This document shows positions 24,325-35,109 of a DNA stretch of 64,000 nt, in pieces. The position numbers and the translations under genes were made by a program. Every line of letters starts with the position of its first letter. Position 1 is the first letter of the stretch. The notes under the pieces were generated by a model, which had not been told where the DNA came from, made no database searches, and saw only the letters and a list, made by a program, of their open reading frames with translations. This DNA comes from Rhineura floridana (taxonomy: Eukaryota > Chordata > Lepidosauria > Squamata > Rhineuridae): positions 150,702,925 through 150,766,924 of the forward strand of contig NC_084483.1 of NCBI RefSeq assembly GCF_030035675.1, given 5' to 3'.

Positions 24325-24799
24325 CAGGCCTGGCGCCAGCAGGCAACCAGGTCAGACACCAGCCTAGGCCCCTGTGGTTGGGATGGTGGAGCTCTCTTTC
24401 TGAGATCCCTGTCAGCATTGGGTCACAGGGCACGGCCGGACAGAGGATTTGGATTGTGGAGTGGGAGCTCCAATCTCCTAGTTAATACCACTCCTGCACA
24501 TACACGCAAGCAGAGCATGTTTAAATACGCCCAGTTGCATCACCTGTAGCATTGTCACATGCCTGTCAACACTTAAGATGGTGGTAGGGGTGGCAACACT
24601 TCAGCGCGCATGCCTGCCATCACTCAAGATTGTGGCAGGGATGTGTTAACATCCCCACCGCCATCTTGGGTAATGGCAACCATGCACACTGATGTGGTGA
24701 TGCAGAAGGTAGCATGACTGGATGAATTAAAGCATGCCCATGAGCGTGTGTGGGGCAGTCTGGTGCCCAAGGGCCCACGCCAGTCTGGCAGTGGTCCTG
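24325..24799. mobile_element. hAT-like MITE, copy 2 (GATGGCGGC family)
   Basis: The ends CAGGCCTGGCGCCAG and CTGGCAGTGGTCCTG are inverted. The interior carries TTAAGATGGTGGTAGGG and CCGCCATCTTGGG as an inverted pair, as in the 33.4-kb copy. No convincing target-site duplication was seen. Confidence 0.6.
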
Positions 24800-25900
24800 C
24801 TTACATGTACGCAATTGAATCCTACCTGCAAAATAGCAACAGTGGAGAAGCTGCTTCTGTGATTTTAATAAACAAAACAAAACAAACTGGTCTTTAACAG
24901 AACCACAAAACACACTGTGTGACCAAGACAAGTCAACACAGACAGTTTTTAAAATTTGCATAATTTATTCCGATTAAAGAATTTTCTCTCGCCCACCCTC
25001 CTAGGCCCATACTTTGGAAATTTCTAGCATAATGTTCCAGACTAATTGATTCAAATAGGAGACTCTTTACAACACTTTCTTGATGATGCAAGATCAGTAT
25101 TATGATATGGCAAAGATGAAATAACGAAACAGTTTGGCCAGGTTGTTGCAGGCTACAGTGCAATCACATTTTTCAAAGGATGCTTTGAAAAGATGGCACA
25201 AGTTTCAACCCAGAAAGGGTCTATTAGAGAAAATGGCTTGGTGGTGTGCTATTTAATAAATGAACAGCAGAAGTGCAAAATAAACCTGACAGTTGCTGCA
25301 GGTTGCTAGATGTGAACCCCACAAAAGACAGACTGGCCTGAAACCTGCTTTAAAAAGAAGTGGAACAAACAGGAACTTCGCCTAAGAGGTGCTTAATAAA
25401 CAAAGACCCCTTTAAAAAGTGGTGAACATACCAAAAAAGCCCACACCCCTCCCAACAGGCTACATGCACCCAAGACATGAAAGAAAGGAAATGCAAGTGT
25501 GGTGTATAAATATGTTACTAGCATCCAAGAGAAGGTGCAGGTGGTAGGACATAATAATAAAGATTTACAGACTAAAGCCACAAGCAGCTGGACCATATAG
25601 GAGGCTGGGGAAGAGGACTCACCACCCTTGCTCTCCCCGGCATTTCCCTTTTGCTGCTGTTAGTCTTCTCTGGGGGAGAGATTAGGGAACCAGCTGTAAA
25701 TCATCTAGCCTGGGTTTGTGGACACCATCTGCCCTATGGGAAGGAAGAAGAGAGTGGGGTCGGGGGAGGCAGCAGACAATAATCAGGGCCAATTTCACAT
25801 TTGATATAATTTGTTTGTTTTAGTATTTTAAAATTGTAAACAGCCTTTGGTGCCTTGGCAGAAAGGTGGTCTATGAATAAGTCAAGTAAATTAATAAGGG
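24800..25900. other. Non-coding; possible LINE tail near 25.8 kb
   Basis: AAACAGCCTTTGGTGCCTTG and GGCAGAAAGGTGGTC at about 25840-25870 resemble a LINE 3' end. The rest is unrecognised. Confidence 0.35.
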
Positions 25901-27104
25901 CGCAATCCAACTCATATTTATGCTGGGCTGAGGGGAGTTGGATGTGACAGACCCCTGGCTGAGCTGGCAGGGTCCCAGCTCCACCGGGCTCCACTGGCAG
26001 ATGCCTCTCACCCCAGCTGTCGAGCCCCAGGACTTTCAGGGGAATCAAGGAAGGGGGCTGGAGGAGCTTCAGCCCCCTCAGCTAGAGCAGCAAGGGGCAC
26101 AGCCAGAGGAATTTGAGACTTTCGAGGACACTGGGGGAGGGAGTGTGCTTGACACTGTGCCAGTTCCCACGGACAGTCCTCCTGCTGAAGAAGATGCGCC
26201 AACAGAACCGTTGGGGGAATCTCTGGCGTGCGTGCCAATTCCAACCCCCCGGATCCCCCTCTTGACACTTCAAATGCTTCCCCGCCTCCTGACCTCCAGC
26301 CTGCACCTATCCAGTCGGTATTGTCAGATGAGCAGTCGGAGGCGCGCCCTCTTTCACCCTGCGCCAGATGTCACGAGTAGTGCACCGGTCAGAGGGAGTT
26401 TCTTCGAAGGAGTGAGAGGTTACGTGCGAAGACCTTTCCTATTTAAGGTTGCGCCCCCCTGACCGGGGAGCTGAGTCAACTTCCTTCATATGCTGCAGAG
26501 TATCCTTATTAGCTTAGATAGGGCTTGCAGTGAGTTAGTTAGTTGAGTTAATGAGGCGTGCTGCCTTTGATGTTTCAATTACCCTAATAAAACAATAATT
26601 TCTTTCACCCTCATCTCTGTCTTGTGCCTCACACTCTGGGCAGGACACCAGCTCAGCTATGGTGGAGCAGAGACCTTGCCGGTCCACCTGAGAGTCTGCC
26701 ATGGAACCCCAGCCTGGCAGAAGGGGTGCCAGCAGAAGCTGGCAGAAGGGCCAAAAAAAGGGTGTTCTGGGCGTGTTGGAGGAGGTGCTGAGGGGGGAGG
26801 ACTTATGCCACATCCAACTCCCAGTCAGAGAGCTGCTGTGGGTCCTGATCCGGGCCAAAGTTACACCGAGAAAAAGATCGGTCTAAGGAAATGATGATAA
26901 TGGAAGTCAGTAGGAAGTGCTTACTCACTGGTAGGCGTATTCATGAGAGCTGCCTTTTTCTTTTCTGTTCATGTACGCAGCTTCTGGCTGAGCTGATATT
27001 CAGCTGGCCCGGTGACTTCCGAACGGCAAATGGATGCCACAGAGCTTCCTGCCGGCTCCTCCTCTGCCGGCACTCCTTCTGCCAGCTTCCCCTGAGTTGG
27101 ATTG
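25901..27104. mobile_element. Composite element bounded by 12-bp perfect inverted repeats
   Basis: CAATCCAACTCA (25903-25914) and TGAGTTGGATTG (27093-27104) are perfect inverted partners. Within lie GAGTTGGATGTG (about 25935) and CACATCCAACTC (about 26810), a second inverted pair. The middle is GC-rich and contains an LTR-like block. It looks like a MITE-type repeat with another element inside it. Confidence 0.4.
26370..26637 (+). mobile_element. Possible old LTR with adjoining retroelement end
   Basis: It starts TGTCACGAG, has an AATAAAA signal (about 26587) and ends GCCTCACA, an LTR-like layout. A GC-rich, Pro/Glu-rich stretch just to its left could be the end of an internal region. There is no diagnostic enzyme motif, so the family is unknown. 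It would be a broken fossil. Confidence 0.3.
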
Positions 27105-28292
27105 CTCTGTTGGATTGTAAAAAACTACCTCATGAGGCAAACCAAGTGAATGTGCTGCTATGAGGGATGATGAAGCCATTGGTTAAAATGTTTCATGGTT
27201 ATTAGAGCCTCGTAATGTGGTTCTTTAAAAAAAGAACAGAAATCTCTGTGTCCCTTAACTATCATGTACTTCCAACTGGAAGGGTTGACGTCAGGTAAAG
27301 AAAAAATATTATCTGGAGTATTTCACTGAACTGTGCACATACTGAAAGCATTTTTGACAGTACAGTACTTCACTACTGTAAGGAAAATGATGCATTTTCT
27401 GATCATTTGGGTTCCACCTGAGTATTAGGGACTGTCCTGTTCAATTCATGCCATAAACTGGAAAAGGTACAGAGAAGAGCCATATAGCAATGGTACCAGG
27501 AGAAGCTAAACAGATTATGAGTTATAGTCAGCTAAGTCCTACTCAGAGTAAACCTATTGAAATTAATTAACCTAAGTTACTCATGTCTGTTAACTTCAGT
27601 GGGTCTACTCTGAGTAGGGCTAGCACTGAATACCACCAATGGATTTATGTCTCAGCTTGTATACACAAGTAACATTATCAGTGTCATTGGATGGTATAAT
27701 AGGGTCATCACTGCCCACAGTTCATACACATTTTTGTTGTTCTGTTGCAGTGTCTGCTCAAGCTGGTTTTGTAAGTTTTAGCTTACCAATTTGCATTTGT
27801 AAGTTTTGGCTCGGTGCAGGAGTAAATTCAATTTTTCCTCAGATGGGAGACAAATTCTGTGTACAGAATTGTTAGAGTAATGGAGTCCTGTACTTATTTT
27901 TAACACAGTTACAAATGGCAGACTTTGGGGCTTTTTGATCATGCCTTGAAAAACCTCTCTCCCCACCTTTCCCCAGCTTTTTGAATGAACATTTAGCCTG
28001 AGGAATTCTAGGTCACTGAAAGCTTCCTCACTGCTTGTGATGTTTTCAACCCAGTCCACACATAACCGCAGAATGCATCCAGAGACTAGCAGTTCTGTCT
28101 GCTCAGGATGCAGGCAGGGTGGTGGTGCCAATTTTTAACACTTTTCTCACGTTTTTTTTTTCAGGGAGAACAATTCTAAGTTAGCCTGCTCCCTTCTATA
28201 TTAGATTTTCACTTGTTTTTAAACATAGGTGAGCATTAAAAAGTGCACCCTCTGTCTGAAGTGGTTCGATTCATTCTATTACCTCATTCTAC
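27105..28292. other. Non-coding; one palindromic MITE inside
   Basis: A TCAATGGG-family palindrome lies at about 27525-27640, with TCCTACTCAGAGTAAACC on the left and GGGTCTACTCTGAGTAGGGC on the right. The rest is unrecognised. Confidence 0.5.
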
Positions 28293-28390
28293 AACAGGGA
28301 TGGGGAACCCATGCCCCCCATGTTGTTGGACTATAACTTCCACCATCCCTGACCATTGGCCATGCTGGCTAGGGCTCTGGAGGTCAGGCT
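28293..28390. mobile_element. hAT-like MITE, partial (CAGGGATGGGGAACC family)
   Basis: CAGGGATGGGGAACCCATG, then GTTGTTGGACTATAACTTCC, then CATTGGCCATGCTGGCT. The right terminal repeat is missing. Confidence 0.7.
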
Positions 28391-30415
28391 TCATTTCTCC
28401 TAATGCTACTGCTGCATTTGGATTTTCTTTAATAGACCAGTAATGGTTGTCTGCAGTCTTCCCTCCCTGCTACTGGGCCTCTAATCCAAAGGTTCTTAAC
28501 GTTTATTCTACTTTATTCGCCCACCAGGTACTCAGCATTATAACTGAATATGCCCTTCATTCTTACTTCATTCTTACTGCATGAACACTACAGCACCGAG
28601 AACTTCATTTGCATCATCATCGTCATCATCAGTAGTATTATTTTATTACAATTTATTTAGTTACCACTTTTTGGCCCAATGAAGTGAACAGCATATTAAA
28701 CAACAACATATACAATTTTGTTGTACAATATAACACATTTCTTTTGCAGACATGAATCCAAGAATACAACCTATAAATATATCCAACAGAGCTGAGCCAA
28801 CATTTCGCAGACGACATTTTTCTGATAACAATTCTGAGATTTTTTCTTTTCCCCATCCCCCTAGAAATAGAAGGCCACTTCATTCTCTTTGAATATTCTT
28901 CACCACTTTAATGGGGGGGGGCACCATTCTTTGCCTGTTCCCACCATGTCATGGAAAGGGCATTGTGGAGGATGCAAAATAATGGCCAGACAACCAGAAC
29001 AGGTGGAAATGAAAAGCTTCAAAGAAGAATAAGTTAAAGTTTAGGAAGGAATAGAGGATAGTGAGGAAGACCAGTGTTCAGTGCCACAATTAGTAATTCA
29101 TGTGTAGAGAAACAAAGGCCATTTTCATATGTAATGGTTAAATTACTTCTTTTTTTAACATCCACACCTATAAACGGATGAATAAAGCTACAAATGTACC
29201 TTTGATTTAAAACCATTCTGTTCACTTCCTGTGTTGCATAACTAGCATAGACTAAAGGGTGATCTGAACATTGCATGTGAAAATGCACAAAGAGGGTCAA
29301 CAGGCTTGCATCATATATAGTTTTTTAAAAGTCCTTGGACAATGTGCAGCCCAATCCTATGCATGTTTACTCAGAGGTAAATCCCACTATGGGAGTATAG
29401 TCAATGGGCCTTATTCATAGGTGTATATCTGCTTTCATCCTAAGGAAGGTCATTCTACCAAGAATGACACTGGGCAAATGCAGGAGCCGCTGAGTGTATT
29501 TCTGCTTCAAACACACCAGAGGGAGTGTTAGCAATGCTAGCAATGCAGTGTATAAAACAAGCATCTGCTATAACAGCTTGTGCAAGTTCAACTGAAAAGG
29601 AGTAAGATATGAATTGCCCTTTCTGTCACAGTCACAGTGCTATTAAACATTATTGTGCAACTACACAACTACATTTTATTTTATGTTATTTTATTTTGCA
29701 GTTTGGTTTGATGTGAGTGACATGATGCACCTCTGAAACATTAAGATTGAGACACATCCTCCGGATAGTTTTTCCTAGGAAGCAAATACTCTTTGGCCCT
29801 TTCTCTAGGTCTGTTGGAAAACCAAATCAGCCACTGGTGCTGGGCCTTGCGCTTAGTGTTGAGGGATTTTATATGAAACCAGAGCTAGATTTGCGAGTTA
29901 AGAAACAACTCTGGCACTAAACAGATCAAATTACTCTTTTTGTTTCCCTGACTTCTCTCCTAAATTAGAATATCCAAATCCAGATATCCTCACAAGATGA
30001 AATTCTAAGAAAAGGCAATGCCTTGTTTGATTTCTCTAAAGCCTGGATTTTTTTCAAATAACAGTTGCGATTTGAACTTTTGCACAAGAGTTTCTTAAAA
30101 ATGTTTAGGTTGCTCTTCGGAGGTCATAGATCAACTGCTTTCAAAGAATGAGAATATAGTTTTTTGGGATAAGATTCACAAGTTGGTGGTACTGTTCAGT
30201 GTCTTAGGCTTTTCAGTGTGCACGGAAATTCATTTGACTTGGGATGTACATGTTTCTTATGGACTTTCTCTGAGTAAGTAGCACTCATGTAGATACCTCT
30301 TGCCTTGTGGTATGGTTCATTCTTGTCACAGCTGAAACACATACAAAAGAATAAATCTCTCTTACATTTATTATTATTACCTAGCACTTATTTAAACCTT
30401 TAAAGCAGGGGTGAC
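28391..30415. other. Non-coding; one TCAATGGG-family fragment
   Basis: The stretch 29345-29440 starts GCAGCCCAATCCTATGCATG and continues with TTTACTCAGAGG, a recognisable member of the palindromic family. The rest shows no gene or repeat. Confidence 0.45.
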
Positions 30416-30544
30416 TAATTTGTTGCCCTCCAGGTGTTGCTGGACTACAGTTTCCAACAACCCTGACCATTGGCCATGCTGGCTGGGGCTGATGGGAAAT
30501 GCAGTCCAATGACCATTGGGAGGGCCACAAATTACCCACTCCTC
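30416..30544. mobile_element. hAT-like MITE, near full length
   Basis: It runs from CAGGGGTGACTAATTTG to CAAATTACCCACTCCTC with the central GGCCATGCTGGCTGGGGCTG. It is palindromic over nearly its full 129 bp. Confidence 0.75.
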
Positions 30545-30784
30545 CATCTATAGAGTGTTCAAAGTTCTTCATATACACTATCTCATTAATATTCACAGCA
30601 GCCCAGTAAAGTAGGCCAGTTGGAGAATGAGACTGTGAAAATGAGACTGACTTTTATATAGGTACCTAAGTGAAGTGAAGTGAAGGGTAAGGTGAAATTT
30701 GAAGTGAGGATTTCCTGGCCTGCCATTCACTATTATGCTGCAGTCCTATTTACTTAGCCTGGGAGAAGGGAGGGAAGGATCTGT

Positions 30785-31145
30785 CAATTAATTCAGTTCT
30801 GCAGCAATTTCTGTTGTTTTTAAAATCCTCATGAAAATTCTTAAACATTTTAGTGCAAAAGTTCTCCTAACAAACACATTTTTGTATGCAGTTTTGACTG
30901 ATGAGCATACTTTTGCAAGCAATTTCTAATATAATGCATTTTTGTATGTTATTTTTACTGATATATTCCTTTTTATGCACCCAAATAGGTTTTTTTGTAA
31001 ATATTGTTTGGTTGGAGCACTACATTGCAAAATTCTGATAAGTGAACAGTTTGAAGGATGACTGTGTTTCGTTTCTCATATTGTTTAGGAAAGTGTAAAT
31101 TTTATAGTTTCAGCTTTCAATGAGAACTGAATCAAATTTCTTCCC
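30785..31145. mobile_element. Unclassified dispersed repeat B, copy 2
   Basis: It is homologous to 18126-18562: CACATTTTTGTATGCAGTTT, GATAAGTGAACAGTTTGAAG and TGTTTCGTTTCTCATATTG have direct counterparts there. The outer ends are more decayed. Confidence 0.55.
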
Positions 31146-31275
31146 TGTCTGGGAGTAAGCCCCATTGAACAAAGTGGGACTGGTAGAGCAATTCTAGACA
31201 TGCCTACTGAGATGCAAGCCTCACTGAGTTCAATGGGACTTACTCCAATGTAAGGGTGTATAGGACTGTAGCCTG
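31146..31275. mobile_element. Short palindromic MITE (TCAATGGG family)
   Basis: GGGAGTAAGCCCCATTGAAC on the left and GTTCAATGGGACTTACTCC on the right form a clear palindrome ending TATAGGACTGTAGCCT. Confidence 0.65.
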
Positions 31276-32095
31276 AGTAAACTTGCATAGGATCATGCTG
31301 TTAGGCTCCTTAACTGAGCTACACACTGTGATGTTATACAAGCTGTCAGTTAAACTATTCTCTGAGAAAACAGAAATAATGCATGTCATATAAAAATGGG
31401 CATTATTTTGTTACTTTGTAATGCATAATGCAAGCATTTTAAGATCCCTGGAAACATTTATAGCTCTCACAAATATCAGAATTTTATTGGAATTGGAGCT
31501 AAATTAAAGAATGGGCTTTTCGTTGCTTTTTTTCTTATTCATGCAATTGCACAAACTAATTTCACATTAACTGCTTTTCTGGATACAGGATGCTGTGGCA
31601 AGTGTCAGGTCCACCAGATCCAGATGAAATATAAAACCAGCCAAGCAAAAACATCGTGGTAATTTTAGAAGAGAGGCTGCAATGCAGCTTTACAGGGACA
31701 TCACCACTTGGTGGACAGAAAACTATTCTGATGGATTACTTTACCTTGAAATTCCCCTTGGCATGTGAAGGTCTGAACAAGAGACAATGTATCACCATGC
31801 TGATTTCTTTTCCCTTTATGTTCACCTTCATGTACAGTTTCACAGAAGGAATTCATCTGAGAAATCCAGTCCACTGCTCAGATCCTGATTTAACACATAA
31901 ATAATTTGTGGTTTATTGAGAATTTATTTGAAATTATTTGTTCAGTAACCTAATTCTTGGCTCATTGCATTTAGCTTATTGCTGACTCTTATTTTTATTC
32001 TGAGCACATGAGTGTATTTATTTTTTAACTGAATGCCCAAGAGGCTTGAGAAGACTTTTTTTTCCAATGCTTTTGTTGTAGAAGAATTTTCTAGC
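31276..32095. other. Non-coding, no recognised feature
   Basis: No gene or repeat was recognised. Open frames here lack any domain. Confidence 0.4.
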
Positions 32096-32270
32096 ACCCA
32101 GGAAGTTTACAGTGTAAGACCTATGCATGTATGGCTACACTGAAGCAAGCACTATCGAGTTCAGTGGGACTTAGTTCCTGGATGTTTGTATAGGCTTGCA
32201 GCTGAACATTACATTGCACTCAATGGGATTTACATCTGAGTAGACGTGCATAGAATTGCACTGTTAAGCT
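32096..32270. mobile_element. Two abutting TCAATGGG-family MITE fragments
   Basis: GAGTTCAGTGGGACTTAGTT with TATAGGCTTGCAG is followed by ACTCAATGGGATTTACATC with GAGTAGACGTGCATAGAATT. These look like two partial members next to each other. Confidence 0.5.
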
Positions 32271-32639
32271 CTGCTGGTTGGCTTCAGTTTAATTAGATCT
32301 TTGCAACAGATAATGACACTGTGAGGGCTGCTGCTCCCATTAACGGTGAGGCAAGATCCTGCAGTCCCTTAGCTTTGACCACAGTCTGTTCACCTTAGCA
32401 GTGACATCCTGAGATCCAAATATGTATTGAGAGAGAAACAAGCAAGTAGCAGGAGTCACAGAGAGGAATACTGTGATGAAGAAGAGGAATGGGAGTAGAA
32501 GAAGGATGGGCAAGAAGCAATCAGCATCATTTGATCATTCCCCTTGTCCCCACCAACCCAACAGGCAGGGCCAACGAGAGCAGTTCCTTTTCTTTACAGA
32601 TTCCAGGTTGCTCTCAGAATTTGGATTGTGTAAGTCAGC

Positions 32640-32767
32640 TGTTGGGAACCTTTGGCCCGCTAGATGTTGCTGAACTACAACTGCCATCATCCCTGGCCAC
32701 ACTTACTGGGGCTTATCAGAGTTGTAGGTCAGCAACATCTGGAGGGCTAAAGGTTCCCTACCCTGGG
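32640..32767. mobile_element. hAT-like MITE (GGGAACCTTTGGCCC family)
   Basis: CTGTTGGGAACCTTTGGCCC on the left and GGGCTAAAGGTTCCCTACCC on the right are inverted, with GATGTTGCTGAACTACAACT inside. Confidence 0.75.
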
Positions 32768-32989
32768 TGTAAGTACACTGAGAGAGCTGGTTCTGGAAGA
32801 GAGAATCTTAGACATAGTTGCTTCCCACAGCAGAATAAAACCAGGAAGATAAAGTAAAACAATCTGTTCTTGGGGATGATTACCTTGGTTGCATCAAAGT
32901 GAAGATTATTGCTCAAGCTATTACTGAGATCCCAGATAATCCTTACATAGCAGCTCCGATTAATACCTCACTAATTTATCTGATATGAT

Positions 32990-33185
32990 AATTTATAGAT
33001 TTTAAGATGTTTTTAAAGATTTTTTAAAACAATGTTCTTAAAAATGTTTTGTTTTTATGATATTTTTAAATATAGTTTCTTTTTAATATGTTTTATAGAG
33101 GCTTTTAGTGTTTTGCCATTTGTTTGCCACCCTGAGCTCCTTCTGGGAGGAAGGGCAGGATATAAATTTAATAAATAATATTGTA
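32990..33185 (+). mobile_element. L2-like LINE 3' UTR and tail
   Basis: A T-rich TTTTTAAAGAT block leads to CTCCTTCTGGGAGGAAGGGC and GGATATAAATTTAATAAATA. It is 5' truncated to the 3' UTR. Confidence 0.75.
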
Positions 33186-33362
33186 AAATAAAAATGCCGG
33201 CTGGAACAAGAAAGTCTTAGTCATGCACCTGAAGTTCAGCAAGGAGAGTACCTGTCTAATCTCATTTGGGAGTTCCACAGGCTGGGCCCACAACACTGAA
33301 TGCATGCCTTTTAGTAGTTTCATCCTGTGCATCTGAGCCTTGGGGGACCATCAACAGAGACT

Positions 33363-34075
33363 TATTTATTTATTATTTTATTTTATTTCTATCCCGCCCA
33401 GGGCCAGTGCCAGAGGATGGCCAGGTCGAGCCCTGGCCAAGGGCCCCTGCAACCCAGAGGGGCCCCTGCAGCGCCACTCTTTAGGGTGGGAGAGTAATGC
33501 TCCCCTTCCATGATCTGCAGCAGGATCCCTGCTGCGGATCACAGGGACAGAGCTTCCAGGCTGTCTACCTATTTGCTCACTCCACCTACCTCTCTCCTGT
33601 GTTCTGCTGTACACACAGGGCTGCCATCAACCAAGATGGCCATGGAGGCTTCTTTAAGGGACTGATGCCCCTACTGCCATCTTGGTTGATGGCAGGTATG
33701 TGCATGCACATAGCGTACCGCACATGCGTGCCATCAACTAAGATGGCGGCAGGGACATCAGCCCCTTAGAGTAGCCTCCGCAGCCATCTTGGTTGTTGGC
33801 AGCCCTGCGTGCAGCATGTGCAGCAGCAGAACACAGGAGAGAGGTAAGTGGAACAGGCAAGAGTTGCGCGCCCGGGATAGGCTGGTGCCTAAGGGCCCAG
33901 TCATGCCTGATGCCGGCCCTGATCCCACCCTTCCTCCCAGCAGGAGCCCAGGGCGGCAAACAAAAGCACTAACAACACTTTAAAACATCATAAAAACAGA
34001 CTTTAAAATACATTAAAGCAAAACATCTTTTAAAAACATTTTTTTAAAAGTTTTGAAAATATCTTTAAAAAAAAA
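33363..34075 (-). mobile_element. L2-like LINE 3' end, reverse, interrupted by a hAT-like MITE
   Basis: The tail and the CCCGCC block (33363-33398) continue after the insertion at 33922 with CACCCTTCCTCCCAGCAGG and CCAGGGCGGCAAACAAAAGC, then the A-rich reverse complement of the 3' UTR. The two halves join exactly once the MITE and one copy of its target duplication are discounted. Confidence 0.85.
33399..33921. mobile_element. hAT-like MITE, copy 3, with 8-bp target-site duplication
   Basis: The ends CAGGGCCAGTGCC and GATGCCGGCCCTG are inverted. Flanks ATCCCGCC (33391-33398) and ATCCCACC (33922-33929) match at 7 of 8. Length is 523 bp, with internal inverted blocks AACTAAGATGGCGGCAGGG and GCCATCTTGGTTG. 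No coding capacity. Confidence 0.9.
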
Positions 34076-34212
34076 ATCCCCAAAGGTGGTCCATGATATT
34101 GATCGTGGTCCAAGGTGGTCCAAGTTATTGATGACCTTGTAGCATAAGGGCAGCCAATGCAAGCTTTCAAGCACCAGAGTCATGTTTTAATTTGAATACC
34201 TCTTTTATTATC

Positions 34213-34470
34213 TGAGGTTGTAAACACACTAGTTGCCAGATCAAAGCATTTCCATTAGCCACACCTGGAGGGGGAATGGGTTGATCTGCCAATCAGTTGT
34301 GAAATCTCTTTGAGGCTGACTTTTTTAAAAAAAAAACAAAACACACACAACCTGCTCCCACCAGGTTTTACAGTAAAAAGGGGTGGGATTTGACTAGTGT
34401 TGTATGCCTGCATTTTCAGGAGAGAGTGGAGATGCACTGGAACTGGCAGAACAGTGAGTGTGTCTCTACC
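34213..34470 (+). mobile_element. Unclassified dispersed repeat A, copy 1
   Basis: Shared blocks with the inverted copy at about 37945-38212: CCACACCTGGAGGGGGAATG, GGGTTGATCTGCC, CACCAGGTTTTACAGTAAAA and AGAACAGTGAGTGTG. I do not recognise the family. Confidence 0.65.
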
Positions 34471-35109
34471 CCTAGACTACTGGGACAGAATTCTCAGGAT
34501 CAGTGTCTTTGTTCATTCTTGAGTCTTTCTATATTGTGATACATATTGAGATTTTTATTCCCTTATTGTAATAGGTATAATTTTCTACAGAACCTCAGAG
34601 CATTAAGGAATGGCAACCCACCCACCTCAAATTCCACATTTTGGAATGGAGGTCTCACTGATGATATTTTCCGGGTGTCATTTTAATTTTTTTCCTCTTT
34701 TGGATTTGTCCAAAGGTTCTTCCTTTTCTAGTTGGAATATGTACTCTGAATAGTTGTCTGCCTGATTAAATGCCTTCAGTTTTGATATTATTGCAGCAAC
34801 TAACCACCAATAAGTAATTTTACAATGAACAGGACAGAAACTGTTAATAACAAATTTACAGAATTTTGAGTCTGAGGAAAGACCTGAGTTCAACTGGAGG
34901 TAGGGGGGAAGGAGTGGTGTCACCAAATCTCTTGTTTCCTTGCTCAGTTTTCTCTACACTAGCTGGCATCACAGAGTCAATGAGTTGTGTGTGAATGTAA
35001 TTATTGTGCACTTTTTTGTGTAAAAAGCCATTGGGCTGTGGGGGTGGAAAAGGGAAGGGACCTTTAACTCCTCTCTCTCTGCAATGATCCTGATTAAAAA
35101 CCTTTCCAA
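34471..35109. other. Non-coding, no recognised feature
   Basis: No gene or repeat was recognised. Confidence 0.4.

Noticed and set aside
25938-26462. 174-codon Pro/Glu-rich open frame
   Set aside because: No enzyme motif. It sits in repeat-like GC-rich sequence next to a possible LTR, so it is not called a gene.
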